From contig PLEX01000177.1 in NCBI GenBank assembly GCA_003136575.1, forward strand, positions 1 to 43,431: DNA of 43,431 nucleotides. Reading direction: 5' to 3'. The notes beneath the pieces are model-generated. The model did no database searches, was not told where the DNA came from, and saw only the letters and a program-made list of their open reading frames with translations. Within the stretch, counting starts at the first letter, position 1. Every line of letters starts with the position of its first letter. The DNA comes from Bryobacterales bacterium (GTDB taxonomy: Bacteria; Acidobacteriota; Terriglobia; Bryobacterales; Bryobacteraceae). The translations under genes were made by a program, and so were the position numbers. Shown here one piece after another: positions 23,481-30,317 of the stretch.

Positions 23481-24490
23481 CGGGCGCGATACAACAAATG
23501 CCCGTTCTTGTGCTGAACCCCCATAACCGGTGCAACTGCCGCTGCGTGATGTGCGACATCTGGAAACGCGACTCGGTGGAGGAAATCAGCGAAACGCAGC
23601 TGGAAGCGCAGATGGAGAGCATCGAACGCCTCGGCGTGGAGTGGGTAGTGCTCACAGGCGGCGAGCCGCTAATGCACTCGCGTCTGTTCCGCCTCTGTGA
23701 ACCGATTCGCGCGCGCGGGATCCGCCTGACGCTGCTGAGCAGCGGCCTGCTTCTGGAGCGATTTGCGGCGGAGATAGTCGACCATATCGACGACGTCATC
23801 GTCTCGCTCGATGGCCCTCCCGCGATTCACGACCGGATCAGACGGGTAGACGGCGCTTTTGCGCGGCTTCAAGCCGGCATCGGCAGGATCAGGAGCTTGC
23901 GCCCGGAGTTTCCCATTGCTGCGCGCTGTACCGTTCAGCGCGAGAACGCAGCGTCGCTCTCGGAAACGGTCGTCGCCGCGCACAATCTCCAACTCGACTC
24001 CATTTCATTTCTGGCCGCGGATCTTAGTTCGGAGGCTTTTAACAGGCAACCTGGAATCGCTCCGGATATTGTGCCCGATATCGCAATTCTGCGTGAACAA
24101 ATCAAAAAGATTGTCGACGCCGGGGAATGCGCCGGCTTTGTGCCGGAGTCTGCGGCCAAACTCCAACGGATCGTGAATCACTTCAGTTGCGCCAGCGGCG
24201 GCGGGCAAGCCACATCACCTGTTTGCAATGCTCCCTGGGTTTCCTCAGTGATGGAAGCGGATGGCACCGTTCGGCCTTGCTTCTTCCACCAGGCCGTTGG
24301 TCGCGTGAGCGACCGCAAAACTCTGTTCGATGTCGTCAATGGACCGGTAGCCACGTGGTTCCGGGCAACACTCGACGTGGCCACGAATCCCATTTGCCGG
24401 CGCTGCGTCTGCTCGTTGAACTGGCAGAATAAAGCCGCCAATGCCGGCGTCGATACGCGCTCTGACGTCAGTATGCCCCTTGCCCGCTGA
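23477..24490 (+). CDS. Radical SAM protein, SPASM-like, without B12 domain
   Basis: A 337-residue radical SAM enzyme of the MoaA/PqqE type. It starts almost directly with the iron-sulfur motif CNCRCVMC (Cys19, 23 and 26, plus an extra Cys21) and DIWKRDS, then GGEPLMHSRLF (SAM-binding GGE), LLSSGLLL and VSLDGPPAIHDRIR. The C-terminal part carries further cysteines: VCNAPWVSSVMEADGTVRPCFF and a cluster CRRCVCSLNW, as expected of a SPASM or twitch domain binding an auxiliary 4Fe-4S cluster. Unlike the other four it has no cobalamin domain. ATG 23477 overlaps the amidohydrolase stop (ATGA). SPASM enzymes often modify peptides, but no precursor peptide is encoded in the operon. Its 3' end overlaps the convergent wbaP-type gene by 23 bases. 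Confidence 0.85.
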   Translation: MTGAIQQMPVLVLNPHNRCNCRCVMCDIWKRDSVEEISETQLEAQMESIERLGVEWVVLTGGEPLMHSRLFRLCEPIRARGIRLTLLSSGLLLERFAAEIVDHIDDVIVSLDGPPAIHDRIRRVDGAFARLQAGIGRIRSLRPEFPIAARCTVQRENAASLSETVVAAHNLQLDSISFLAADLSSEAFNRQPGIAPDIVPDIAILREQIKKIVDAGECAGFVPESAAKLQRIVNHFSCASGGGQATSPVCNAPWVSSVMEADGTVRPCFFHQAVGRVSDRKTLFDVVNGPVATWFRATLDVATNPICRRCVCSLNWQNKAANAGVDTRSDVSMPLAR

Positions 24491-25982
24491 TCACCGATCT
24501 CGCCGTGCGCCCCACGATCCACAGATCCAGCCAGATCGACCAGTTCCGCACATAGTATTCATCCAAACGCACGCGCTCCTCATACGTCGTATCGTTGCGC
24601 CCGGACACTTGCCACAGGCCCGTAATGCCGGGCAGGACGCTCGAATACAATTCCATGCTCTGGCCATACCGTGCAAGTTCGTCCTCCGCAATCGGCCGGG
24701 GGCCGACCAATCCCATGTCTCCCCGAAGTACATTCCACAATTGCGGCAGTTCGTCCAGACTCGTCCGGCGCAACAAGCGGCCGATCGGCGTCAGGCGGGG
24801 ATCGTCGCGGAGTTTCCGATTTGCTCGCCATTCCAGCTTCTTTTCAGGGAAACATTCCAGATACTCAGGGAGCAGTTCGTCCGCATTCCACTGCATCGTA
24901 CGGAACTTGTAGGCACGGAACGGGCGGCGACCGCGCCCGATTCTCAGTTGCGAATAGATTGCCGGGCCGCGCGAGGTCAGCCGTACAACGATGGCGAGCA
25001 ATGCCAGCAACGGCAGTAACACAAACCCGGCTATCGTCACCAGTGACAAGTCAAAGACGCGTTTCGCCACGCGTGGCATCGTGTGCAGCAGATTCTGCGA
25101 GATCTCCAGCCCGAGAATTCCGCCAAAATCGCGCGTACTCACCCAGAGCATCCCGAGGCTTGAGATATTCGGAATAACCAAAAAATGTGAGAATCGATGC
25201 GCATAGCGGCTCAGGATCTCGCCCAGTCTGGCTGGCTCAACACGGGGCATCGCCACAATTGCATAGTCGATCCCCCATTGATCGGCCAGCAAGGGGGCGA
25301 GTGAAAGGCCTCCGATCACCGGCGGTGCGTCGCCGCTCCGGGCGAGCGTATGGGTGACGGGATCGTCGTCCAGAATCGCGGCCACTTTCAGGCCGAGCGA
25401 AGGCTGGCGTCGCAACATATCCACCAGCCGCGTGCCCGCCGTCCCGGCGCCGAGAACCACCACGGGAAGGCCCCACCAGCTCTGGCGGCCCAACACCGTT
25501 CGTACCAGGTTCCTGAACAACGCGACCAGCACGATGCTGAACGCCCACGCTCCTGCGAATGCGAGCCTCGAATAGAGGGTACCCGTTTTCGAAAGGAATG
25601 TGCCTGCCATCATCATCAGATAACCGATCGAGTTGGCGTATACAATCCCCCGTAGTTCCCGCACCGGATGAATGCCGACCCCCGGGTACAGTCCCATTGC
25701 GCCGAAGACGATGATGAAGCCGGGCAATAACGCCAAAAAACGCCAGTAGTCCGAAGGGATAAATTGACCGCCGAACGCGTGTCTGATCCACACGGCGGAG
25801 ATGAATGCCACCCAGAACGCAGTCAGGTCCGCAGCCAGTATCGACGCATGCGTGGTCAGACGGTTGCCGCTCCACTTCTGAGCGGGCCAGAGCCCGTCAA
25901 GGGTGGAAGCGCACGCCAGGACGCGGTCCTGCGAAAGAGCCTGCACACTCGTTAGAAGTGTGCAGGCAGCCGCACGGAACAA
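24468..25982 (-). CDS. WbaP-type undecaprenyl-phosphate sugar phosphotransferase
   Basis: A polyprenyl-phosphate hexose-1-phosphate transferase that starts repeat-unit assembly on undecaprenyl phosphate. The N-terminal half has four to five membrane helices and a Rossmann-like domain (LPVVVLGAGTAGTRLVDML). The catalytic PF02397 domain follows a membrane segment (KRVFDLSLVTIAGFVLLPLL) and contains IGRGRRPFRAYKFRTM, DDPRLTPIGRLLRRTSLDELPQL, GDMGLVGPRP and PGITGLWQVSGRN. Galactose-1-phosphate is the usual substrate of WbaP, glucose-1-phosphate of close relatives; it is undecided here. The start is uncertain: TTG 25982 is the furthest, GTG 25946 lies inside a hairpin. The gene converges on the radical-SAM operon and is divergent from the sulfotransferase. 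Confidence 0.88.
   Translation of the reverse strand: MFRAAACTLLTSVQALSQDRVLACASTLDGLWPAQKWSGNRLTTHASILAADLTAFWVAFISAVWIRHAFGGQFIPSDYWRFLALLPGFIIVFGAMGLYPGVGIHPVRELRGIVYANSIGYLMMMAGTFLSKTGTLYSRLAFAGAWAFSIVLVALFRNLVRTVLGRQSWWGLPVVVLGAGTAGTRLVDMLRRQPSLGLKVAAILDDDPVTHTLARSGDAPPVIGGLSLAPLLADQWGIDYAIVAMPRVEPARLGEILSRYAHRFSHFLVIPNISSLGMLWVSTRDFGGILGLEISQNLLHTMPRVAKRVFDLSLVTIAGFVLLPLLALLAIVVRLTSRGPAIYSQLRIGRGRRPFRAYKFRTMQWNADELLPEYLECFPEKKLEWRANRKLRDDPRLTPIGRLLRRTSLDELPQLWNVLRGDMGLVGPRPIAEDELARYGQSMELYSSVLPGITGLWQVSGRNDTTYEERVRLDEYYVRNWSIWLDLWIVGRTARSVISGQGAY
25941..25965. promoter_or_regulatory. Perfect 9-bp inverted repeat near wbaP-type start
   Basis: The arms ctgcacact (25941-25949) and agtgtgcag (25957-25965) are perfect with a seven-base loop. 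It lies at the 5' end of the sugar-phosphotransferase gene, between it and the divergent sulfotransferase. The only in-frame GTG start (25946) is inside the left arm. It may be an operator for both divergent genes or an RNA hairpin hiding the start of the minus-strand gene. Confidence 0.45.
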
Positions 25983-26025
25983 TCTTCGCAGTTCCGGCGA
26001 TCAATCCGCGGTACTCCCATTTAGA

Positions 26026-27054
26026 GTGTCCGGCGAATCCGCGTACAGCCCTAAGGTGCCCAATTTCTTTCTGGTGGGCGCGCCGAAGGCCGGCACAACT
26101 GCCCTTTATCGCTACCTCGATCAGCATCCTGGGATTTACATGAGCCCCATTAAGGAGCCGAACTTTCTGGCGAATGAGATCCGCCTTGAAAACTTCACAG
26201 ACAGATTCCGCCAAATGGGTGAACTCCGCCTTGCCGCTCAGGCCGAGTATTTACGGGGAGCGGTATCGGAAAAATTCTCCGGCGGACCGATATCAGACTG
26301 GTCGGATTACCTGAAACTTTTCCAGTGTGCGAGGGATGAGAGCGCGATCGGCGAAGCCAGCGCCTGCTACCTCTGGTCTGAAACTGCACCCGGAAATATA
26401 GCTTCGCGATTTCCGGACGCCAGGATCCTGATGATTCTCAGGAACCCGATTGAGCGTGCCCTTTCGCAATATGCCCACATGCTGAGTTTCACTGAAAGAC
26501 GGATATCGTTCCGCGAGTATATGGATACCGCGCTGCGGTCCAACAGCACGCGCATCGGCGAACTCTATCCGTTCCTGAGGTTCGGCCTCTACTACGAGCA
26601 GGTGAAGCGCTATCAATCGGCATTTGCCGCAGATCGGATTCAGATCCATTTTTATGAGGACTTCACTCGCGACCCACGGAGCGTTCTGCGAGCGATCTTC
26701 CGTTTTCTGTCAGTAGATACCGATTTCGCCCCCGACCTCTCCAATAGGCACATGGAAGCCTCGGTGCCTCGATTCTTCTTCGTCAAGAATGCCTTAAATC
26801 GGCTGGGCGTATGGCATGCGGTACGTGGTAGATTACCTGCCGGGTTACGCAGTCGTCTGCGTGGCGTCGCGTTCCAGCCGCGGAATGACATTACGCTGGA
26901 ATCCGCTGACCGGACCAGCCTTGCGAAATACTATCGCGACGACATCGACAATCTGGCGAGACTACTCAATCGCGATTTAAGCGCGTGGTTCGATGCGGGG
27001 GCCGTCGGTTCAGATACCTCCCGTAACAAAAGGGAGGCATTTCGAATGCGCTGA
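26026..27054 (+). CDS. Sulfotransferase (PAPS-dependent)
   Basis: A 342-residue protein of the Sulfotransfer_1/3 fold. VPNFFLVGAPKAGTTALYRYL (11-31, split here as VGAPKAGTT and ALYRYL) is the 5'-phosphosulfate-binding loop. ILMILRNPIERALSQYAHML (134-153) is the 3'-phosphate-binding motif with Arg139 and Ser147, and SPIKEPNFL near 40-48 is the usual following segment. It should transfer sulfate from PAPS to a hydroxyl or amino group of a sugar or lipid. The frame is open from 25903, but those codons overlap the divergent wbaP-type gene; GTG 26026 fits the family's N-terminus, and GTG 26056 is possible. Its place beside the chain-initiating transferase suggests sulfation of the polysaccharide or its lipid carrier. 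Cytoplasmic, no signal peptide. Confidence 0.85.
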   Translation: MSGESAYSPKVPNFFLVGAPKAGTTALYRYLDQHPGIYMSPIKEPNFLANEIRLENFTDRFRQMGELRLAAQAEYLRGAVSEKFSGGPISDWSDYLKLFQCARDESAIGEASACYLWSETAPGNIASRFPDARILMILRNPIERALSQYAHMLSFTERRISFREYMDTALRSNSTRIGELYPFLRFGLYYEQVKRYQSAFAADRIQIHFYEDFTRDPRSVLRAIFRFLSVDTDFAPDLSNRHMEASVPRFFFVKNALNRLGVWHAVRGRLPAGLRSRLRGVAFQPRNDITLESADRTSLAKYYRDDIDNLARLLNRDLSAWFDAGAVGSDTSRNKREAFRMR

Positions 27055-27177
27055 CTGTCGGCAAAACGATCACGCAGCAAGCCGAGCTGCATCGCTGCAA
27101 CCTGGGCCTTGCAAAACGTGTGATACACAACCGAAAGTCGGTCCCTATATCGGACCCATAAACATTGCTTCGTTGTA

Positions 27178-27202
27178 TTGGAGGCGCGAGTCGGGATCGA
27201 AC
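27178..27202 (-). repeat. att-like copy of tRNA-Cys 3' end
   Basis: The 25 bases match 30197-30221 exactly: the CCA triplet, discriminator, seven acceptor bases and most of the T-arm. The match ends inside the T-stem, giving the probable limit of strand exchange or of sequence conservation. No complete tRNA can be formed here, since the next bases diverge. Confidence 0.8.
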
Positions 27203-27280
27203 TCATGGCGCCTGTTGATTCGATGTAACTTATTGATTTCATTACTCGCACGACACGCACGAATATGAGGTTTCGCTCGT

Positions 27281-27670
27281 TTATCGTACACCTGCCGCAC
27301 ACGGCATCTCGAAGTGCCCTGAGAGAACCTGCTGATTCGTGAGCCGAAAGATCGGGATACCCCGGACGCTCGTGAACCACGCATCCTTGCGGCGGTATTC
27401 GTCCGGGTCGTGGCACGGTCCGTCGATCTCGACGATCAGGTTGTGGTCGGGCAGGTAGAAATCCGCGATCCGGTAGTAGGGGGTGAAGAACCCCTGCTGG
27501 AACCGATAGGTTAAACCTCGCTCGTCGAGGTAGCAGCAGAACCGGCGTTCGGCCGGCGTGGCCTGCTTCTTGAGTTGGGCTTTGTGGATTGCGTGCCGGG
27601 CGGCGAACGGAATCTGGCCAAAGGGAGTGCCGCGAACGAAACCCATATCTTTATTCCTACCGCGCATCAT
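27281..27670 (-). CDS. DUF559 endonuclease-like protein
   Basis: A 129-residue protein of the DUF559 group, related to the very-short-patch-repair (Vsr)-like nuclease fold. Segments are ATPAERRFCCYLDERGLTYRFQ (37-58), RIADFYLPDHNLIVEIDGPCHD (67-88) with the fold's Asp70 and the E-I-D-G motif, and FTSVRGIPIFRLTNQQVL near the end. These proteins are usually stand-alone, often in mobile or accessory regions, with proposed DNA-nicking activity that is mostly unproven. The start is the double ATG at 27670; ATG 27646 (MGFVRGTPF) fits the family better. It is the left-most gene inside the tRNA-Cys island and reads toward the att-like repeat. Confidence 0.8.
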   Translation of the reverse strand: MMRGRNKDMGFVRGTPFGQIPFAARHAIHKAQLKKQATPAERRFCCYLDERGLTYRFQQGFFTPYYRIADFYLPDHNLIVEIDGPCHDPDEYRRKDAWFTSVRGIPIFRLTNQQVLSGHFEMPCAAGVR

Positions 27671-27812
27671 CGGGAAGATGGCGCTAGAAGCTTAGACCCC
27701 GATTAGAATACTCTATCTCGGCCACTAATTTTCGTAACTGGCGGTTTCCGTGACACCGGAAGGATTTCGTCGCGAAGACTGGGCGAGATCGACAGTGACT
27801 GACTGTCGAGGA

Positions 27813-27938
27813 TCAGAGTCCAAGATCATGCCAGACCGCCTTGCCAAGCCATGTCAGAAATACGACGGTTGCTGTAATCTCGACTGCGTAGTACTTGATT
27901 TTGTGGAAGATATCTTCCGGGCGGTGTCGCTTTTGCAC
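27813..27938 (-). CDS. 41-residue single-span membrane protein
   Basis: A small gene starting GTG at 27938 with GAGGAG five bases upstream, ending TGA at 27813-27815. The product begins VQKRHRPEDIFHKIKYYAVE, then a hydrophobic span ITATVVFLTWLGKAVW and HDLGL at the end: basic cytoplasmic tail, one membrane helix. It has no recognised domain. The strong ribosome site, the clean basic-then-hydrophobic pattern and similarity in style to small acidobacterial membrane proteins support it, but it is unverified. It lies in the tRNA-Cys island between DUF559 and a hairpin, in an otherwise gene-free gap. Confidence 0.55.
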   Translation of the reverse strand: MQKRHRPEDIFHKIKYYAVEITATVVFLTWLGKAVWHDLGL

Positions 27939-28095
27939 GTCTGCTCCTCTTCTCTCCAACAGGCTAACCGCTTTCCCTGTGGAAGCATCATGTGAATATC
28001 AAGAAAATCGCCCTGCCATTGTGCAGTCAATGGTTGCCCATGAAAATAAGCATCTTACGGTTGCGGACCCGTGCGAAACCCTGTTGAAATGCCAA

Positions 28096-28127
28096 GCTGA
28101 GGAAATCTTGGTCGAGATTTCCTCAGC
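28096..28127. promoter_or_regulatory. Perfect 13-bp hairpin, six-base loop
   Basis: The arms gctgaggaaatct and agatttcctcagc pair perfectly around tggtcg. No T-run follows on the plus strand and no A-run precedes it, so it is not a standard intrinsic terminator. It lies in the gap between the small membrane gene (minus) and the small conserved hypothetical (plus). It could be an RNA regulatory hairpin, a protein-binding palindrome, or the remains of a miniature element. Confidence 0.55.
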
Positions 28128-28190
28128 CACAATTCACTGTGGAAATGTTTTGATAGGCGAATAAAAGACGAATTTGATACCCTCTTGGTG

Positions 28191-28403
28191 ATGGACCAGC
28201 TCTGCACCTGCAAAGTCTCCTACTACGACATGAACTTTGAGCATTCCGTCGAGGTCATGGCGGAGACGCTGTTTGAGGCGGCCGTGCTCGGCATCAAGGC
28301 AATGAATATCCCGCAGAGTCGCCTCCATCTCCTACACCTCAATGTCGTTGTGAAATCTCCGGAGGTTTACCATTCGATATCGGGGGCGTCGCTTGGGGCA
28401 TAA
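28191..28403 (+). CDS. Small conserved hypothetical protein
   Basis: A 70-residue protein reading MDQLCTCKVSYYDMNFEHSV at the start, then EVMAETLFEAAVLGIKAMNI and LNVVVKSPEVYHSISG. This matches a widespread small family of unknown role whose members read 'V-SF-D--G-EHSVEV-A-SLYEAAVLAL' and 'L-V-V--PE--H-V'. The final residues after ISG may be altered, because the usual '-KL--W' ending is absent and the stop falls at the edge of the internal tRNA-Cys fragment. TTG 28185 is an alternative start. It belongs to the tRNA-Cys island, upstream of the AbiE pair. Confidence 0.55.
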   Translation: MDQLCTCKVSYYDMNFEHSVEVMAETLFEAAVLGIKAMNIPQSRLHLLHLNVVVKSPEVYHSISGASLGA

Positions 28404-28428
28404 CCGACGAATAAGGGTTTTGCAGACC
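28402..28428 (-). repeat. Internal tRNA-Cys fragment (anticodon arm)
   Basis: The 27 bases equal 30219-30245 of the intact tRNA-Cys gene, in the same orientation: variable loop, T-stem edge, anticodon stem and loop with the GCA anticodon. The acceptor side to the left is only weakly similar and the D-arm side is lost. It may mark a second, nested integration or a decayed copy of the tRNA. It overlaps the stop of the small hypothetical gene. Confidence 0.7.
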
Positions 28429-28515
28429 TGTACACTCTTTTTGGAATCAGTGACTTACCGGAGGCCGTCCGCGCTGCGTCCGCTTTGCGCTTCACGGCGG
28501 GCTTGAAGAAGCATT

Positions 28516-28548
28516 GGATAGATTACTCGGATATAAAGTATACTATCC
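28516..28548. promoter_or_regulatory. AbiE operator/promoter palindrome
   Basis: The arms ggatagattact (28516-28527) and agtatactatcc (28537-28548) are an inverted repeat with 10 of 12 positions symmetric, nine bases apart. It overlaps a likely promoter (TTGGAT at 28514 and TATACT at 28539). The abiEi start lies 14 bases downstream. AbiEi-family antitoxins are known to repress their own operon by binding inverted repeats, so this is the expected operator. Confidence 0.6.
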
Positions 28549-28561
28549 GTAGGGTCTATCC

Positions 28562-29170
28562 ATGTCTGACACAGCCATCACGAAAGCGCGCCGCCTGTTT
28601 ACCGGGCACGGCGACATGCTCCGCACAAGCAACGCGATCAGACTTGGTGTTCACCCGCGGACGCTTTACGCCCTGAGAGACTCCGGTGAAATCGAACTGG
28701 TCGGTCGCGGCCTCTACAGACTCTCCACATCGCCACCGCTCACCAGCCCGGATCTCGTCCCGGTCGCAATTCGGATTCCGCGTGCAGTCGTCTGTCTGAT
28801 CTCAGCGCTGGCTCACCATGGCCTCACCACTCAGGTTCCCCATGCCGTTGATATCGCCCTGCCCAGCCATGCTCAAATCCCGAAGATTGATGGCATACCT
28901 CTGCGCGTGTTCTGGTATTCGGAACCCTCATTCAGTGCCGGTATTGACGTGACCACGATTGACGGCAAACCAGTGCGGATTTATTCGCCGGAGAAAACGG
29001 TTGCCGACTGCTTCAAATACAGGAACAAAATCGGACTCGACATCGCGATCGAAGCGCTCCGGGCATGGCGGGGGCGGCAGTCGAAGGTGGACTTTCAGTC
29101 GCTTTCAAAATATGCCCGGATCAATCGCGTCGAACGCGTAATGCGCCCCTACATGGAGGTCATCCTGTGA
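28562..29170 (+). CDS. abiEi: AbiEi-type antitoxin, transcriptional repressor
   Basis: A 202-residue protein. The N-terminal winged helix-turn-helix (about 1-55: AITKARRLFTGHGDMLRTSN, AIRLGVHPRTLYALRDSGEI, LVGRGLYRLS) matches the AbiEi antitoxin wing; the middle and C-terminal part contain AVVCLISALAHHGLTTQVPH, RIYSPEKTVADCFKYRNKIG and ALRAWRGR, which are the AbiEi_4-type domain. In the AbiE type IV toxin-antitoxin system it neutralises AbiEii without direct contact and represses the operon. ATG 28562 is fixed by the promoter palindrome just upstream. It overlaps the toxin gene by four bases (GTGA). It sits in the tRNA-Cys island. Confidence 0.88.
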   Translation: MSDTAITKARRLFTGHGDMLRTSNAIRLGVHPRTLYALRDSGEIELVGRGLYRLSTSPPLTSPDLVPVAIRIPRAVVCLISALAHHGLTTQVPHAVDIALPSHAQIPKIDGIPLRVFWYSEPSFSAGIDVTTIDGKPVRIYSPEKTVADCFKYRNKIGLDIAIEALRAWRGRQSKVDFQSLSKYARINRVERVMRPYMEVIL

Positions 29171-30072
29171 GCGGCCCCGATGTTGGGGCGTCCGCACGGC
29201 AACGACTTCTCAATCAGTCTCGTGCTCAGGCGCGTCCATTTCAGGAACTTCTGCAGTACTTCGCGATGGAAAGATTCCTCTATCGTCTGTCGAGGTCGAC
29301 CTTCTCAGATCGGTTCATATTGAAGGGCGCGCTGTTGCTGACCGCGTGGCGGGCACCTCTCTCGCGGCCTACCATGGACATCGATCTCGCCGGAAGAACA
29401 AGTAACGAGTTGGACCACATTGCGGAACTTGTCCGTTCAGTTTGCGAGACCGTCACTGAACCCGATGGCATTGAATTCATTGCGGCCTCCATCGAGGTTA
29501 GTCGAATCAAAGAGGACGCGGATTACGAGGGCGTCCGCGTCAGATTTCACGCGACGCTGGCTCGCGCGCGAATCCCGATGCAGATCGACATCGGATTTGG
29601 GGACGTCATTGTGCCGGCGCCAAAGGAGCTTGAGTATCCGACACTGCTCGATTTCCCCGCTCCCGTGTTAAGCACGTATCCGAGGGAGACAGTTGTCGCC
29701 GAAAAGCTCGAAGCGCTCACCAAACTCGGCCTGCTCAACAGTCGGCTGAAGGATTACTATGACCTCGCACTCTTGTCGCGCATGTATCCGTTCGACGGTG
29801 CGCAGTTGAGTGCGGCGATCCAAGCGACGTTCCGACACAGAGGAACGCGAATCGAGGCTGATCCTATCGGCCTCACAGAGGCCTACCATGAGGATCCGGC
29901 AAGAACCCTGCAGTGGAAGGCGTTCGTCCGCCGGAGTCGGTTCACCGAGCAACCGGACGAACTTAAACACCTTGTGTCCGACGTGCGCCGGTTTGCATCT
30001 CCAGTGCTGGCGATGGCGACAGGCGAGGAACAATTGATACTTAGCTGGCGAGCGGGCGGGCCGTGGGAATAA
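29167..30072 (+). CDS. abiEii: AbiEii-type nucleotidyltransferase toxin
   Basis: A 301-residue protein from GTG 29167, coupled to the antitoxin. The nucleotidyltransferase core is FSDRFILKGALLLTAW followed by RPTMDIDLAGRTSNE, whose D-x-D carries the catalytic metals, and the second half has AEKLEALTKLGLLNSRLKDYYDL, the conserved Lys/Asp motif of the AbiEii/AbiGii family (PF08843). The toxin blocks growth by transferring nucleotides; relatives act on tRNA acceptor ends. It gives abortive phage resistance. The last residues extend to 30072 without overlap with the tRNA at 30198. The catalytic residues look intact, so it may be functional. Confidence 0.88.
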   Translation: MSGPDVGASARQRLLNQSRAQARPFQELLQYFAMERFLYRLSRSTFSDRFILKGALLLTAWRAPLSRPTMDIDLAGRTSNELDHIAELVRSVCETVTEPDGIEFIAASIEVSRIKEDADYEGVRVRFHATLARARIPMQIDIGFGDVIVPAPKELEYPTLLDFPAPVLSTYPRETVVAEKLEALTKLGLLNSRLKDYYDLALLSRMYPFDGAQLSAAIQATFRHRGTRIEADPIGLTEAYHEDPARTLQWKAFVRRSRFTEQPDELKHLVSDVRRFASPVLAMATGEEQLILSWRAGGPWE

Positions 30073-30197
30073 GGCCCTTTATTCCGTCCCCTTTTCCGTC
30101 CGCCTCTCATGACAGACAGAGTAGTTTTGTGGGGGGTATGCCGGTTTCGACATCGGTTAACTTAGATGCAAATACAGAGCTAAATGCTTTATTTTGT

Positions 30198-30272
30198 TGG
30201 AGGCGCGAGTCGGGATCGAACCGACGAATAAGGGTTTTGCAGACCCTTGCCTTACCACTTGGCTATCGCGCC
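30198..30272 (-). tRNA. tRNA-Cys (GCA)
   Basis: Read on the minus strand: acceptor GGCGCGA pairs with TCGCGCC, D-arm GCC..GGC, anticodon stem AGGGT/ACCCT with a seven-base loop CTGCAAA giving anticodon GCA, five-base variable loop, T-arm GTCGG-TTCGATC-CCGAC, discriminator T and encoded CCA. All stems pair fully, so it should be functional. Its 3' part is repeated at 27178-27202 and another part at 28402-28428, which marks it as an integration target. It lies downstream of, and on the same strand as, the GT4/yggS pair. Confidence 0.95.
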
Positions 30273-30317
30273 ACTCAGTGAACCACGGTGGAAACTGCTA
30301 TCTGAAACATAGCGCGA

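Larger units (their letters stand above)
27178..30272. mobile_element. Integrated island at tRNA-Cys, with AbiE defence genes
   Basis: A 25-bp stretch at 27178-27202 repeats, in the same orientation, the CCA end, acceptor strand and T-arm of the intact tRNA-Cys gene (30197-30221). That is the arrangement left by integration at a tRNA 3' end, with about 3.0 kb between the repeats. The enclosed genes (DUF559 protein, 41-residue membrane protein, small conserved hypothetical, AbiEi, AbiEii) are accessory in type and part of the stretch is more AT-rich than the flanks. No integrase or relaxase gene is present, so the element is non-autonomous or decayed. The mobile nature is inferred from the repeats. 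Confidence 0.65.

Noticed and set aside
14386..24490. RiPP (modified peptide) cluster with a precursor gene
   Set aside because: A SPASM-like enzyme is present, but all genes overlap, leaving no room for a precursor inside, and no short Cys- or Gly-rich gene is seen in the flanking gaps.
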